Shown here: positions 15,719 through 26,552 of the stretch, in pieces
How the letters are laid out: each line of letters begins with the position of its first letter
How positions within the stretch are numbered: position 1 is the first letter of the stretch
NCBI GenBank assembly: GCA_021845965.1
Contig: JAJZUZ010000012.1
Location: forward strand, 1 to 36,206
Source: Pseudomonadota bacterium
Lineage (GTDB): Bacteria; Pseudomonadota; Gammaproteobacteria; Burkholderiales; Burkholderiaceae_C
Direction: 5' to 3'
Length of the DNA stretch: 36,206 nt
Made by a program: the position numbers and the translations under genes
Notes under the pieces: generated by a model
Databases searched by the model: none
What the model saw: the letters and a program-made list of their open reading frames with translations, nothing else
What the model was told of the DNA's origin: nothing

Positions 15719-16585
15719 ATGACCGTCCATTCACCCCGCGGCGTCGAGCGCCTCATCACCGGCCAAGCCACCACCGACGGTGCCGGCGTCAAGCTCAAAC
15801 GCGTGCTCACGCAGGAGCTGCAACGCCGCCTCGACCCCTTTCTGATGCTGGACAACTTCGCCAGCGATGATCCGGACGACTACATCGCCGGCTTCCCCGA
15901 CCACCCGCACCGCGGCTTCGAGACCGTGACCTACATGATCGCCGGGCGCATGCGCCACCGCGACAGCGCTGGCCATGAAGGCCTGCTGCAGAACGGCGGC
16001 GTGCAGTGGATGACGGCCGGCCGCGGCCTCATCCACAGCGAAATGCCGGAGCAGGAAGCCGGCGTGATGGAGGGCTTTCAGCTCTGGCTCAACCTGCCGG
16101 GCCGTGACAAGATGTGCACGCCCTGGTATCGCGACATCCAGAGCGCCGAAATCCCCGAATTCACCACGCCTGAAGGTGTGACAGTGCGCGTCATCGCCGG
16201 CGCCAGCCACGGCATCCAAGGTGCCATGGCTCGGCCAGCCGACGCCTACCCGACCGATCCGCTTTACCTCGACCTGCACTTTCCGCCCGGCGGCGCGATC
16301 TTCGAGCAGGCGCTGGCTGCGGGCCACAACGCCTTCACCTACACCTACCGCGGCGCCACGCAGGTCGGTGATACCGCCGTGCCGCTGCACCGCATGGCCA
16401 TCCTCGACAACCGCGGCGACGGCGTGCGCCTGCAGGGACTGGCGGGCGACACAGCGGCACGTGCCCTGTTGATCGCCGGCCGCCCGCTCAACGAGCCCAT
16501 CGCGCAGTACGGCCCGTTTGTCATGAACACGCGCGAACAGCTGATGCAGGCGGTGGAGGACTTCCAGCGCGGCCGCTTGGCCTGA
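15719..16585 (+). CDS. pirin-family protein
   Basis: A 288-residue bicupin of the pirin family. The iron ligands are visible as HPHRGFETVTY (two His) and GLIHSEMP (His and Glu) in the N-terminal cupin, which ends with the typical QLWLNLP strand. The C-terminal cupin includes HRMAILDNRGDGV and ends in the conserved GPFVMNTREQLMQAVEDFQRG. Bacterial pirins include quercetinase-like enzymes and regulators of central metabolism, and the activity here is not determined. The ATG at 15719 gives the standard length. Confidence 0.92.
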   Translation: MTVHSPRGVERLITGQATTDGAGVKLKRVLTQELQRRLDPFLMLDNFASDDPDDYIAGFPDHPHRGFETVTYMIAGRMRHRDSAGHEGLLQNGGVQWMTAGRGLIHSEMPEQEAGVMEGFQLWLNLPGRDKMCTPWYRDIQSAEIPEFTTPEGVTVRVIAGASHGIQGAMARPADAYPTDPLYLDLHFPPGGAIFEQALAAGHNAFTYTYRGATQVGDTAVPLHRMAILDNRGDGVRLQGLAGDTAARALLIAGRPLNEPIAQYGPFVMNTREQLMQAVEDFQRGRLA

Positions 16586-16707
16586 GGGGGCCGCCGGTCC
16601 CTCTTTACACGGCCGATGCACGCCCTCATCGCGGCGATACATGGCGGCCGCACACTGCCTGGACCCTGTACTCCGACTGCAGGTGAACCATGCGAAAGGA
16701 CGAAATC

Positions 16708-17196
16708 ATGAGAGCAAACATCAGACCCGTCATGCTGGCGGCCGCCCTGGCCGTCTCGACCCTGACCGCCCTGGCACAGCCGGGCCCCGCACCCGGCGCC
16801 GCCCCGGGTGCCGGACCCGCTGCCAGCCAGCCCAACCCCGAACGCCGGGCCCACCTGCAGGAGCGCATGAAGGAACACCTCCAGCAGCGCGCCGCGGCAC
16901 TGAAGGCCCGGCTCAAGCTCAACCCGGAACAGGAAGGCGCGTGGAATACGTATATCGAGGCCATGAAGCCGCCGGCCCAGCCGCCCTTGCCCAAGCGGGC
17001 CGAGATCGACAAACTGAGCACGCCGGAGCGCCTGGACCGCATGCGCGAACTGCGCAAGCAACGTGAGGCAGAATTCGACAAGCGCGACACCGCCACCCGC
17101 GCCTTCTACGGCACGCTGAACGCGGACCAGAAGAAGATCTTCGACGACAACACCGGCCGGCCCTTCCGGGAAGGTCGCCAGTGGGGTCTGCGCTGA
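16708..17196 (+). CDS. Spy/LTXXQ-like periplasmic protein
   Basis: A 162-residue secreted protein. A signal peptide covers residues 1-23 (MRANIRPVMLAAALAVSTLTALA, with an ALA cleavage site), followed by a Pro/Gly/Ala-rich linker. An alpha-helical region rich in Arg, Lys, Glu and Gln follows, with LKLNPEQEGAWNTY and LNADQKKIFDD, two LTXXQ-like motifs as in Spy/CpxP periplasmic chaperones. The start at 16708 is chosen because AAAGGA precedes it at a good distance. The in-frame ATG at 16690 has none. It may respond to envelope or metal stress, given the nearby copper genes, but no operator is visible. Confidence 0.75.
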   Translation: MRANIRPVMLAAALAVSTLTALAQPGPAPGAAPGAGPAASQPNPERRAHLQERMKEHLQQRAAALKARLKLNPEQEGAWNTYIEAMKPPAQPPLPKRAEIDKLSTPERLDRMRELRKQREAEFDKRDTATRAFYGTLNADQKKIFDDNTGRPFREGRQWGLR

Positions 17197-17226
17197 TCGA
17201 CGGCCTCCAGCAACCATGAACTGCCC

Positions 17227-18048
17227 ATGAAGCCTGCCGCACCCGTGATACGCACCATCAACCTGCAACAGCCGCTGCGCTGGCTGGCACTGGGGTGGCG
17301 TGACATCGCCCACTGCGGCTGGCTCAGCTTTGCGCATGGCCTGGCGCTGGCGCTGTTCGGGGTCGTACTGCTGGCCGTGGCACGCAACCACTTCTGGCTG
17401 CTGGCCGGCGCCTTCTCGGGCTTCCTCGTGGTCGCGCCCATCCTCGCCACCAGCCTGTACTGCATGAGCCGCTCCGTCGAAGGCGGTGGTCGCCCCGGCT
17501 GGCGCCTGGTGTGGCAGACCTGGCTGAGCTGGCGCCGCCACGGCAGCAGCCGCGACGGCAAGGACTGGCGCCTGGTGCAGTTCGGCCTGCTGCTGGGCCT
17601 GGCCGGCACCGGCTGGGTGCTGACCTCGGCCGCCCTCATCACCTACCTCTCGCCGGTGCCGATCGAGAAGCCGCTCGATTTCCTGCGCCACGTGGTGGCA
17701 GCGCACGACAACTGGCTGTTCGAGATCTGGCTGGCCCTGGGCGGCCTGATGGCGGCCCCCATCTTCGCCTCCAGTGCCATCGCCATCCCCTTGCTGCTGG
17801 ACCGCCGCATCGGCCTGCTGCAAGCCGTGGTGACGAGCTGGGAGGCCGTGCTGGCCAACCCCGGGCCCATGGCCTGGTGGGCCACCCTCATCATGGGCTT
17901 CACGCTGCTGGGCCTGTGCTCGGCCCTGCTGGGCCTGATCGCCGTCATGCCCATGCTGGGCCATGCCACCTGGCATGCCTACCGCGACCTGGTCGATGCC
18001 TCGGCCCTGCCCGAGCGCACGGCACCGCGCCAGGAAGGGGCGCGCTGA
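17227..18048 (+). CDS. DUF2189 integral membrane protein
   Basis: A 273-residue inner-membrane protein of the DUF2189 family, beginning with the family stretch IRTINLQQPLRWLALGWRDIAHCGWLSFAHGLALALFG. There are about six hydrophobic segments, including the IAIPLLLDRRIGLLQAVVTSWEAVLANPGPMAWWATLIMGF block. The biochemical role is unknown. I associate related genes with respiratory-chain loci. The stop overlaps the DUF2788 start in a TGATG arrangement, so the two proteins are translationally coupled. Confidence 0.85.
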   Translation: MKPAAPVIRTINLQQPLRWLALGWRDIAHCGWLSFAHGLALALFGVVLLAVARNHFWLLAGAFSGFLVVAPILATSLYCMSRSVEGGGRPGWRLVWQTWLSWRRHGSSRDGKDWRLVQFGLLLGLAGTGWVLTSAALITYLSPVPIEKPLDFLRHVVAAHDNWLFEIWLALGGLMAAPIFASSAIAIPLLLDRRIGLLQAVVTSWEAVLANPGPMAWWATLIMGFTLLGLCSALLGLIAVMPMLGHATWHAYRDLVDASALPERTAPRQEGAR

Positions 18049-18263
18049 TGTTTGGCTACAACGAGGAACAGATCGCTGCCTTCGGCCTCACCTTCGGGGT
18101 GGGCGCCTTCATGCTGTACATGCTGTTCATCATTGCGCAGCTGGCCTGGGAGTCCAAGGCCGGCCGCTTCGGCACCTTCGTACTCTTCCTGGGCCTGGCC
18201 TTTGGCATGGTGGGCTTCGCGGCCAAATTCGTCATCCAGTGGATCCTGGAAAACAAGCTCTAG
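18048..18263 (+). CDS. DUF2788 small membrane protein
   Basis: A 71-residue protein of the DUF2788 family: MFGYNEEQIAAFGLTFGVGAFMLYMLFIIAQLAWESKAG, then RFGTFVLFLGLAFGMVGFAAKFVIQWILENKL. Two membrane helices flank a short charged loop. Function is unknown. The start codon shares bases with the stop of the preceding gene. It ends 9 bases before the convergent stop of nnrU. Confidence 0.85.
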   Translation: MFGYNEEQIAAFGLTFGVGAFMLYMLFIIAQLAWESKAGRFGTFVLFLGLAFGMVGFAAKFVIQWILENKL

Positions 18264-18272
18264 CCGCCTGCG

Positions 18273-18851
18273 TCAGCCAAAAGGCTTGATGCCGATCAGC
18301 AGGCCGTGCAGGCCAAAGGCAAAGGCGGCCCAGCCCGCCACGCCCAACACCACCGTGATAACCGTCGCCCGGACCGTACCTGGCGCGTAAGTCACACCAT
18401 CGGCGCGGTCGCGCTGACGCGCGGCACGGAAGTTCAGTGCGGCCCAGACCAGAAAGCAGCCGAAGAGCAGCAGATGCACCAGCATGCCAGTGGCCAGCAG
18501 GTGCGCCAACGCCCAGGATTTCACCCCCAGCACCATGGGGTGGTGCAGGCGCGCCTTGATCTGGTTGCCAGGGACATAGGCTGCCGCCAACAGGACAAAA
18601 GCCAGCAGCGTCAGCAGCGCGGCTGCATGGCGCATGCCGATGGGCGGCGTCCATAGGATCACCGGCTGATCACGTGCCAGATCAAAACCCCAGGCAATCA
18701 TGACCAGCCCGGCCAATGCCACCAGCGAATACAGTCCTTTCCAAGGCCCTTCGCCCAGGCGCTCCAGGGTCTGGGCCCGCCAGTAGGGCGCGAACATGCG
18801 CAGCGAGTGCACACCGAGAAAGACAAGCAGTCCGGCGATGAGCAGCTTCAT
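18273..18851 (-). CDS. NnrU-family membrane protein
   Basis: A 192-residue, mostly hydrophobic protein of the NnrU family with about five to six membrane helices, including LLIAGLLVFLGVHSLRMFAPYWR at the N-terminus and HHPMVLGVKSWALAHLLATG in the middle. NnrU was named from Rhodobacter, where it is needed for nitrite/nitric oxide reductase activity or expression. Many relatives (including DUF-type isoprenylcysteine methyltransferase-like proteins) have no proven role. GAGGAGGAT precedes the ATG at 18851. No denitrification enzyme genes are in the window. Confidence 0.82.
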   Translation of the reverse strand: MKLLIAGLLVFLGVHSLRMFAPYWRAQTLERLGEGPWKGLYSLVALAGLVMIAWGFDLARDQPVILWTPPIGMRHAAALLTLLAFVLLAAAYVPGNQIKARLHHPMVLGVKSWALAHLLATGMLVHLLLFGCFLVWAALNFRAARQRDRADGVTYAPGTVRATVITVVLGVAGWAAFAFGLHGLLIGIKPFG

Positions 18852-18874
18852 GGGGATCCTCCTCCTCTTGGGGC

Positions 18875-20410
18875 TCAGGCCCCGATGACGCGGTTCTTGC
18901 CGGCCCGTTTGGCCAGGTACATGGCCTGGTCGGCCCGCTTGATGGCGTCGGCGCCCGACTCGCCAGCCGCCAGCTGCGCCACACCGGCACTGAAGGTGAT
19001 CAGGATCTTCTCGTTGCCGGCGAGGAAGAAGCGCTTGGTCAGCTCCCGCTGCAGCCGGGTCATGGCCTCAATGCCCTTGTCCAGCGGCGTATCGGGCAGG
19101 AGGATGACAAACTCCTCGCCACCATAACGCGCCAGCGTGTCCTGCGGACGCATGCACTCGCGCGCCACCGTCGCCAGGTGCGCCAGCGCGGCGTCCCCGG
19201 TCTCATGCCCCTTGCTGTCGTTGAGCTTCTTGAAGTTGTCGATGTCCAGCAAGGCCACCGACAGCGGCGTGTCCTTGCGCTTGACGGTCGACACCTCCCG
19301 GTTCATCGCCTCGTCCAGGCCCTGGCGATTCAAGGCACCGGTCAGCGTATCGTGACGCGCCTGCGCACTGACGCGGTCCAGCTCGCGGTGCAGCTTGACC
19401 AGTTCGGCCTCGGTGGCCTGGGTCTTCTCGCGCATGGCGCGCAACTCGTCACGCACGCCCAGTGACTCGCTTGTCATCAAGCGTGTGGCGCCGATGACCT
19501 CCTTGAGCACCGGCGCGATCTCCTCGATCTTCTTCGCCTGCTCCAGCTGCCGCATGCTCTCTTCCATCTTGCCCTGGTAGGCGCTGCTGGATTCACTCAT
19601 CTGCGACAGGCGTTCGATGAAGGTCGCCAGCATCTGGCGCAACTCCTCCTGCGCTTCCAGCGCGCGGCCCTTGGCCTCGGTCTGCTTGAAGATCACATCC
19701 TTCAGACGCCGCTCCACCTCGTCCAGGCGGCGCAGCGTCAGCGGCGGCTGGGCCACCTCCTTCAGCGCATCGGTCTGACCCTTGAGCCAGCTGTCGTCCA
19801 GGCTGAGCTCGCCGATGTTCTCGATGATCAAATGCAGCAGCTTGAGCAGCGTGGCACGGATCTCGGCCTGGTCCTCGGCCGCGAAGGACAAGCGGTGGCT
19901 GAAGTCGGCCAGCATGGCCTTGACCTTGTAGCTTTCCGCCGCCGGATCGCGCAGCGATTTGACGATCTGTTGCAGCTGCTCCTGAAAACGCCCGTCATCC
20001 TCGCCCAGGGCAGGCCGGGTGTACTCGATCAGGCGCGCGATCTGCTCAAAGAATTCAGGTGTGAGCGCCGGTGACGGCACGGGCGCCGCGGCCAGCGGCG
20101 CGGGCGCCGAATCGCCGCTGCCAGCACCGGCAAAGCCGCCGTACGCCACCAGGGCGTTGTGCACGCCACTCCAGTTGCGCTGACCGATGGCGTATTCCAG
20201 CAGGCTGCGCTGCTTCTCCTGGCCCGGATTGCGCGCCGGCAGGGCCTGCGCAATGCGGCGCAAGGGCTCTTCCGGGAAAGGCTGGACGTTCGGCATCCCG
20301 GCGATCTCGTTGTAGATCGTCTGGTAGTTCACCGGTGTGGGTACCAGCTTGCGTGCCGTGATCTGCTTGAGCGTCTCGCGCGCAATCTCGAAAGGCTTCT
20401 TGTCGGTCAT
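18875..20410 (-). CDS. GGDEF-domain diguanylate cyclase
   Basis: A 511-residue cytoplasmic protein. The N-terminal part (ARETLKQITARKLVPTPVNYQTIYNEIAG) belongs to a conserved helical region of unknown function. A long coiled coil spans about 210-350, and the C-terminal GGDEF domain makes cyclic di-GMP from two GTP. The active site is GGEEF at 430-434, and RPQD five residues before it is an intact inhibitory I-site (RxxD), so product inhibition is expected. No membrane helix or known sensor domain is visible. It lies upstream of the DEDDh exonuclease in reverse orientation to the accessory genes, with 48 bases between the two genes. Confidence 0.92.
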   Translation of the reverse strand: MTDKKPFEIARETLKQITARKLVPTPVNYQTIYNEIAGMPNVQPFPEEPLRRIAQALPARNPGQEKQRSLLEYAIGQRNWSGVHNALVAYGGFAGAGSGDSAPAPLAAAPVPSPALTPEFFEQIARLIEYTRPALGEDDGRFQEQLQQIVKSLRDPAAESYKVKAMLADFSHRLSFAAEDQAEIRATLLKLLHLIIENIGELSLDDSWLKGQTDALKEVAQPPLTLRRLDEVERRLKDVIFKQTEAKGRALEAQEELRQMLATFIERLSQMSESSSAYQGKMEESMRQLEQAKKIEEIAPVLKEVIGATRLMTSESLGVRDELRAMREKTQATEAELVKLHRELDRVSAQARHDTLTGALNRQGLDEAMNREVSTVKRKDTPLSVALLDIDNFKKLNDSKGHETGDAALAHLATVARECMRPQDTLARYGGEEFVILLPDTPLDKGIEAMTRLQRELTKRFFLAGNEKILITFSAGVAQLAAGESGADAIKRADQAMYLAKRAGKNRVIGA

Positions 20411-20458
20411 GAGGGCAAGGGGTGCGTCACCGTGGTCCGAAAAACCTGCGTGGCCTGA

Positions 20459-21073
20459 TTATGCGGCCTGGGCGTGCGCGGCCATCAGCCGGTGCACCTC
20501 GTGGCGCTGGCATCGCTGCAGGGTCACCAGCAAGGGATGGTCCACGGTGGTCAGCCGGTAGCGCTGGCGCAGATCATGCTGCATGCGCAGCAGCAGTTCA
20601 GCCGCCATCTCCGCATCGGCGAGCGCCCGGTGTGCGGCACCGGTACGCCGCAGGCCGTGCAGGTCCACCAGCGTGCCCAGCTTGTGGTTCGGTGCCTGGG
20701 GGTAGAGCCGGCGCGCGAGCAGCAGGGTGCAGGCAAAGGCCTGCGGCGCCGGCTCACCGGCGCGGGCCATTTCACCCACCCAAAACTTGCGGTCAAACGA
20801 GGCGTTGTGGGCCACCAGCGGCACCTCACCGACAAAGTGGCTGGCCTCGCGCATCACCAGGGCGGCCGGTGGCGCGCCGGCCACCATGGCATTGCTGATG
20901 CCGGTGAGCTGGGTGATGAAGGGCGGAATGCGCACGCCGGCATTCATCAGGCTCTGGTAACGGTCGACGATGCGCCCCTGCTCCACCAGCACGATCGCCA
21001 CCTCCGTGGCACGCGCACCCTGTTCGGGTGAGATGCCCGTGGTCTCGAAGTCGATGACGGCCATCCTCGTCAT
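20459..21073 (-). CDS. DEDDh-family 3'-5' exonuclease (DnaQ-like)
   Basis: A 204-residue nuclease of the DnaQ/RNase T superfamily. All acidic site motifs are present: VIDFETTG (Asp, Glu, about residues 8 and 10), VAHNASFDRKFW (Asp) and HRALADAEMAAEL (His and Asp, DEDDh type). It could be a proofreading-like or RNA exonuclease, and no UvrC or polymerase domain is attached. The ATG at 21073 lies 16 bases after the gyrB stop with AGGTGG upstream. The longer frame overlaps gyrB out of frame and was rejected. Cotranscription with gyrB is likely. Confidence 0.88.
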   Translation of the reverse strand: MTRMAVIDFETTGISPEQGARATEVAIVLVEQGRIVDRYQSLMNAGVRIPPFITQLTGISNAMVAGAPPAALVMREASHFVGEVPLVAHNASFDRKFWVGEMARAGEPAPQAFACTLLLARRLYPQAPNHKLGTLVDLHGLRRTGAAHRALADAEMAAELLLRMQHDLRQRYRLTTVDHPLLVTLQRCQRHEVHRLMAAHAQAA

Positions 21074-21089
21074 GCCGCCACCTGCCTGC

Positions 21090-23675
<2,586 letters not shown>

Positions 23676-23693
23676 CTAACTCTTGAAACAGCA

Positions 23694-23726
23694 GACCCGC
23701 CATGAACATCGCGTTCATCGCGGGTC
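23694..23726 (-). terminator. hairpin between dnaN and gyrB, possible attenuator
   Basis: GACCCGC (23694-23700) pairs with GCGGGTC (23720-23726). Inside it, after one C-C mismatch, ATGAAC (23702-23707) pairs with GTTCAT (23713-23718) around a 5-base loop. The T-tract on the minus-strand side is short (TGCTGTTTC), so partial termination between dnaN and gyrB is the most that can be inferred. Confidence 0.4.
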
Positions 23727-23745
23727 CGGTAGGGCTGCCGGCAAC

Positions 23746-24852
23746 TCAGATGCGCATGGGCATCACGACATACTTGAAACTGTTGTTCTCCGGAATGGTG
23801 ATCAGGGCCGAACTGTTGGAATCCGACAGTTCTACCTTGACCATGTCCTGCTCCATGTTCGTCAACACATCAATCAGGTAGGTGACGTTGAAACCGATCT
23901 CGATGCTGTCGCCGTTGTAATCGATGTCCAGCTCGTCCACGGCCTCTTCCTGCTCGGCATTGTTGGAGGCCACGCGCAACGTGCCAGGATCGATGTTCAG
24001 GCGCACCCCCTTGAACTTGTCGCTGGTCAGGATGGCCGTGCGCTGGAGGCTGGCCAGCAGCGGCTGCCGGCCCAGGAGGATGGCATTCTTGTGATTCTTC
24101 GGGATCACGCGGTTGTAGTCCGGGAACTTGCCTTCCACCAGCTTGGTCACGAACTCCATGCCGCCAAAGCTGAACTTGGCCTGGTTGCTCGCGAACTGCA
24201 TCTCGATGGCACCTTCCGCATCGCTGAGCAGACGCTGCATCTCCAGCACCGTCTTGCGCGGCAGGATGACTTCCTGCTTGGGTACTTCCACATCCAAGGT
24301 TGCGGAGGAGAAGGCCAGCCGATGGCCGTCCGTCGCTACCAGGCTGAGCTGCTTGCCCTCGGCCACGAACAGGATGCCGTTGAGGTAGTAGCGGATGTCG
24401 TGCACGGCCATGGCAAAGGACACCTGGCCCAGCAACTCCTTGAGCGTCTTCTGCGGCACGCTGAACCTGGGACCGAAGTTGGCCGCTTCCTGTACCAGCG
24501 GGAAATCCTCCGCCGGCAGGGTCTGCAACGTGAACTTGCTCTTGCCACCCTTGAGGATGAGCTTGTTCTGGCTCGATTCCAGCGAGACCGTCTGGTCTGC
24601 CGGCATCGTGCGCAGGATGTCGATCAGTTTGCGTGCGCCGACCGTGGTGGTGAAGTTGCCGGTATCGCCATCCAGCTCCGCGGTGGTGCGAATCTGGATT
24701 TCCAGGTCGCTGGTCGTGAACTGCAGGGCATTGCCCGTCTTGCGCAGCATCACATTGGCCAGGATAGGCAGCGTATGGCGACGCTCGACGATACCCGAGA
24801 CCGACTGGAACACGGAGAGGACTTTGTCTTGCGTTGCCTTCAGGACGATCAT
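23746..24852 (-). CDS. dnaN: DNA polymerase III sliding clamp (beta subunit)
   Basis: The 368-residue protein is the standard-length beta clamp, a ring-forming dimer that holds polymerase III on DNA. It has the N-terminal block SVSGIVERRHTLPILANVML, the loop ATDGHRLAFSSATL and the C-terminal ending NSFKYVVMPMRI, where the final residues form the protein-binding cleft. GAGG lies upstream of the ATG at 24852. Transcription would come from the dnaA-dnaN gap, in which the candidate origin lies. Confidence 0.98.
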   Translation of the reverse strand: MIVLKATQDKVLSVFQSVSGIVERRHTLPILANVMLRKTGNALQFTTSDLEIQIRTTAELDGDTGNFTTTVGARKLIDILRTMPADQTVSLESSQNKLILKGGKSKFTLQTLPAEDFPLVQEAANFGPRFSVPQKTLKELLGQVSFAMAVHDIRYYLNGILFVAEGKQLSLVATDGHRLAFSSATLDVEVPKQEVILPRKTVLEMQRLLSDAEGAIEMQFASNQAKFSFGGMEFVTKLVEGKFPDYNRVIPKNHKNAILLGRQPLLASLQRTAILTSDKFKGVRLNIDPGTLRVASNNAEQEEAVDELDIDYNGDSIEIGFNVTYLIDVLTNMEQDMVKVELSDSNSSALITIPENNSFKYVVMPMRI

Positions 24853-24888
24853 GTTGCCAACCTCTTTCTTAATTTCTTTATTTCAAAT

Positions 24889-24900
24889 TAGTAGTAGTAG
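24889..24900 (+). promoter_or_regulatory. tandem DnaA-trio-like element
   Basis: Four consecutive TAG units, preceded by an AT-rich run and followed 18 bases later by a DnaA box on the 3' side. Read 3' to 5' from the box they are GAT repeats, the described DnaA-trio form. Confidence 0.5.
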
Positions 24901-24918
24901 ATAGTGTGCACTGCCATC

Positions 24919-24927
24919 TGTGGATAG
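24919..24927 (-). promoter_or_regulatory. DnaA box, one mismatch
   Basis: TGTGGATAG is the complement of CTATCCACA and differs from TTATCCACA in the first base only. Confidence 0.65.
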
Positions 24928-25036
24928 CGCCATTTTCTCTTTTTTTATCAAGCACTTGCCAGCTGTTTAACCATGTGCGCAGGAATCCTGAATGAAGTGT
25001 CGTGAGCCTGCATAACTTGTCGGATTCCGGACTTTC

Positions 25037-25045
25037 TGTGGATAA
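25037..25045 (-). promoter_or_regulatory. DnaA box, perfect
   Basis: TGTGGATAA is the exact complement of the consensus TTATCCACA, 52 bases after the dnaA stop. Confidence 0.8.
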
Positions 25046-25096
25046 GTAGCCACTTGTTCCGGAACTATCCCCAGGGTTGTCCGCCCGCCATGATTT

Positions 25097-26509
25097 TCAG
25101 CCTTTCAGGGTCTGTTCCAGTACATGCAGCTGCTGATTCAACTCGGTAAGTTGCTGACGCTCGCCGGAAATCTTGCGTACCGCATGCAGGACGGTGGTGT
25201 GGTCCCGTCCCCCGAACAATTCCCCAATTTCCGGCAGGCTTTTCTGGGTCAGTTCCTTGGCCAGGTACATGGCAATCTGGCGCGGCCGGGCAATGCTGGC
25301 CGGGCGCTTCTTGGAATACATGTCGGCGACCTTGATCTTGTAATAGTCGGCTACCGTCTTCTGGATGTTTTCCACCGAGATCTGCCGGTTCTGGATCGAC
25401 AGCAGGTCGCGCAGGGCCTCGCGCGCCAGCTGGATGGAGATCTCCTTCTGGTTGAAGCGCGAATAGGCCAGGATCTTGCGCAAGGCGCCTTCGAGCTCGC
25501 GCACGTTGGAGCGCACATTCTTGGCCACGAAGAAGGCCACTTCCTCGGGCATTTCGGCCCCCTCGCTGTGGGCCTTGTTGATCAGGATCGCCACACGCAT
25601 TTCCAGCTCCGGCGGCTCGATGGCCACCGTCAGGCCAGAGTCGAAGCGCGACACCAGACGTTCGTGGATGTCCAGCAGACCCTTGGGATAGGTGTCGCTG
25701 GTCATCACGATGTGAGATTTCTTGGCCAGCAGAGCCTCGAAGGCGTTGAAAAACTCCTCCTGAGTGCGCTCCTTGTTGGCAAAGAACTGCACATCGTCGA
25801 TCAGCAACAGGTCCAGCGAATGGTATTTTTCCTTGAACTCGTCGAAAGTCTTGCGCTGGTAGGCCTTAACCACATCCGAGACGAATTGTTCTGCATGGAT
25901 GTAGAGAACCTTGGCATTCGGCCGTTCCGACAGCAGGCGGTTACCCACCGCATGGATCAGGTGGGTCTTGCCCAGGCCGACGCCACCATAGATAAACAAG
26001 GGGTTGTAGAGCTGGCCCGGTGAACTGGCTACATGCATGGCGGCCGCCCGTGCCATGCGGTTGGCGGTGCCCTCCACCAGGGTTTCGAACGTCAGGGCGG
26101 TATTGAGACGGGTGCGGTTGCCCGGGTTGATGCGTTCGGCCCCGTTGCCATAGGATTCCTCCAGCGGCAATACCTCGGCTTCTACCGGACTGACCTTAGG
26201 CTTTATCTGGATTTCACGCGGTGCAAGCGCTAACTCAATCTGTATCGGCTGGCCGTAGATCTTTTCCAGCAAGGCCGTGATGCGCGCCCCGTACTGCGCA
26301 CGGATCCAGTCCAGCTTGAAGCGGTTGACGACGAAGAGGGTAACGCGAGAATAATCGTCTGCGACCTGGGCCGTCAGCGGCTTGATCCAGGTGTTGAACT
26401 GCTGTTCTGGCAATTCCTGAGCCAGCTGGTCGACACATGCCTGCCAGAGGCTGGCTCCGGCGTCCGGGCTGGCATTCGCCGACGAATCGTTTGCTTGTCC
26501 CTCGCGCAT
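25097..26509 (-). CDS. dnaA: chromosomal replication initiator DnaA
   Basis: DnaA is the AAA+ initiator that binds DnaA boxes and opens oriC. From the ATG at 26509 it has 470 residues. Domain I begins [25 protein letters not shown]. Walker A is GGVGLGKTH (about 174-182), Walker B is [10 protein letters not shown], and the C-terminal DNA-binding signature is [15 protein letters not shown]. An in-frame TTG at 26545 would add 12 residues ([12 protein letters not shown]). The ATG is preferred because family N-termini usually begin just before the LWQAC block and because the -10 element for the gene ends 8 bases before that TTG. Neither start has a clear Shine-Dalgarno. Confidence 0.95.
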   Translation of the reverse strand: MREGQANDSSANASPDAGASLWQACVDQLAQELPEQQFNTWIKPLTAQVADDYSRVTLFVVNRFKLDWIRAQYGARITALLEKIYGQPIQIELALAPREIQIKPKVSPVEAEVLPLEESYGNGAERINPGNRTRLNTALTFETLVEGTANRMARAAAMHVASSPGQLYNPLFIYGGVGLGKTHLIHAVGNRLLSERPNAKVLYIHAEQFVSDVVKAYQRKTFDEFKEKYHSLDLLLIDDVQFFANKERTQEEFFNAFEALLAKKSHIVMTSDTYPKGLLDIHERLVSRFDSGLTVAIEPPELEMRVAILINKAHSEGAEMPEEVAFFVAKNVRSNVRELEGALRKILAYSRFNQKEISIQLAREALRDLLSIQNRQISVENIQKTVADYYKIKVADMYSKKRPASIARPRQIAMYLAKELTQKSLPEIGELFGGRDHTTVLHAVRKISGERQQLTELNQQLHVLEQTLKG

Positions 26510-26522
26510 GCTTCTGAATTGT

Positions 26523-26531
26523 TGTGGATAG
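26523..26531 (-). promoter_or_regulatory. DnaA box in the dnaA leader
   Basis: TGTGGATAG, one mismatch from consensus, lies between the two possible dnaA start codons and downstream of the predicted transcription start. It fits autoregulation. Confidence 0.5.
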
Positions 26532-26552
26532 TTATTGTCGTCCAAGAGAGAA

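Larger units (their letters stand above)
24862..25073. other. candidate replication origin oriC (dnaN-dnaA gap)
   Basis: The 244-base gap (24853-25096) contains, from left to right, an AT-rich tract (24862-24888), four tandem TAG trinucleotides (24889-24900), a DnaA box with one mismatch TGTGGATAG (24919-24927), a perfect box TGTGGATAA (25037-25045) and a weaker 7-of-9 match CTATCCCCA (25065-25073). The order box, spacer, TAG trios, AT-rich DNA fits the basal unwinding element described for bacterial origins. A second cluster of boxes lies at the other side of dnaA. Confidence 0.65.

Noticed and set aside
17216-17230. Tiny ORF ATG AAC TGC CCA TGA overlapping the DUF2189 start
   Set aside because: Five codons including the stop, with no ribosome-binding evidence. 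An upstream ORF role is possible but not supported.
16345-17976. Minus-strand 543-codon ORF over pirin, Spy-like and DUF2189 genes
   Set aside because: It is antisense to three well-supported genes and has a Gln/Gly/His-rich translation.
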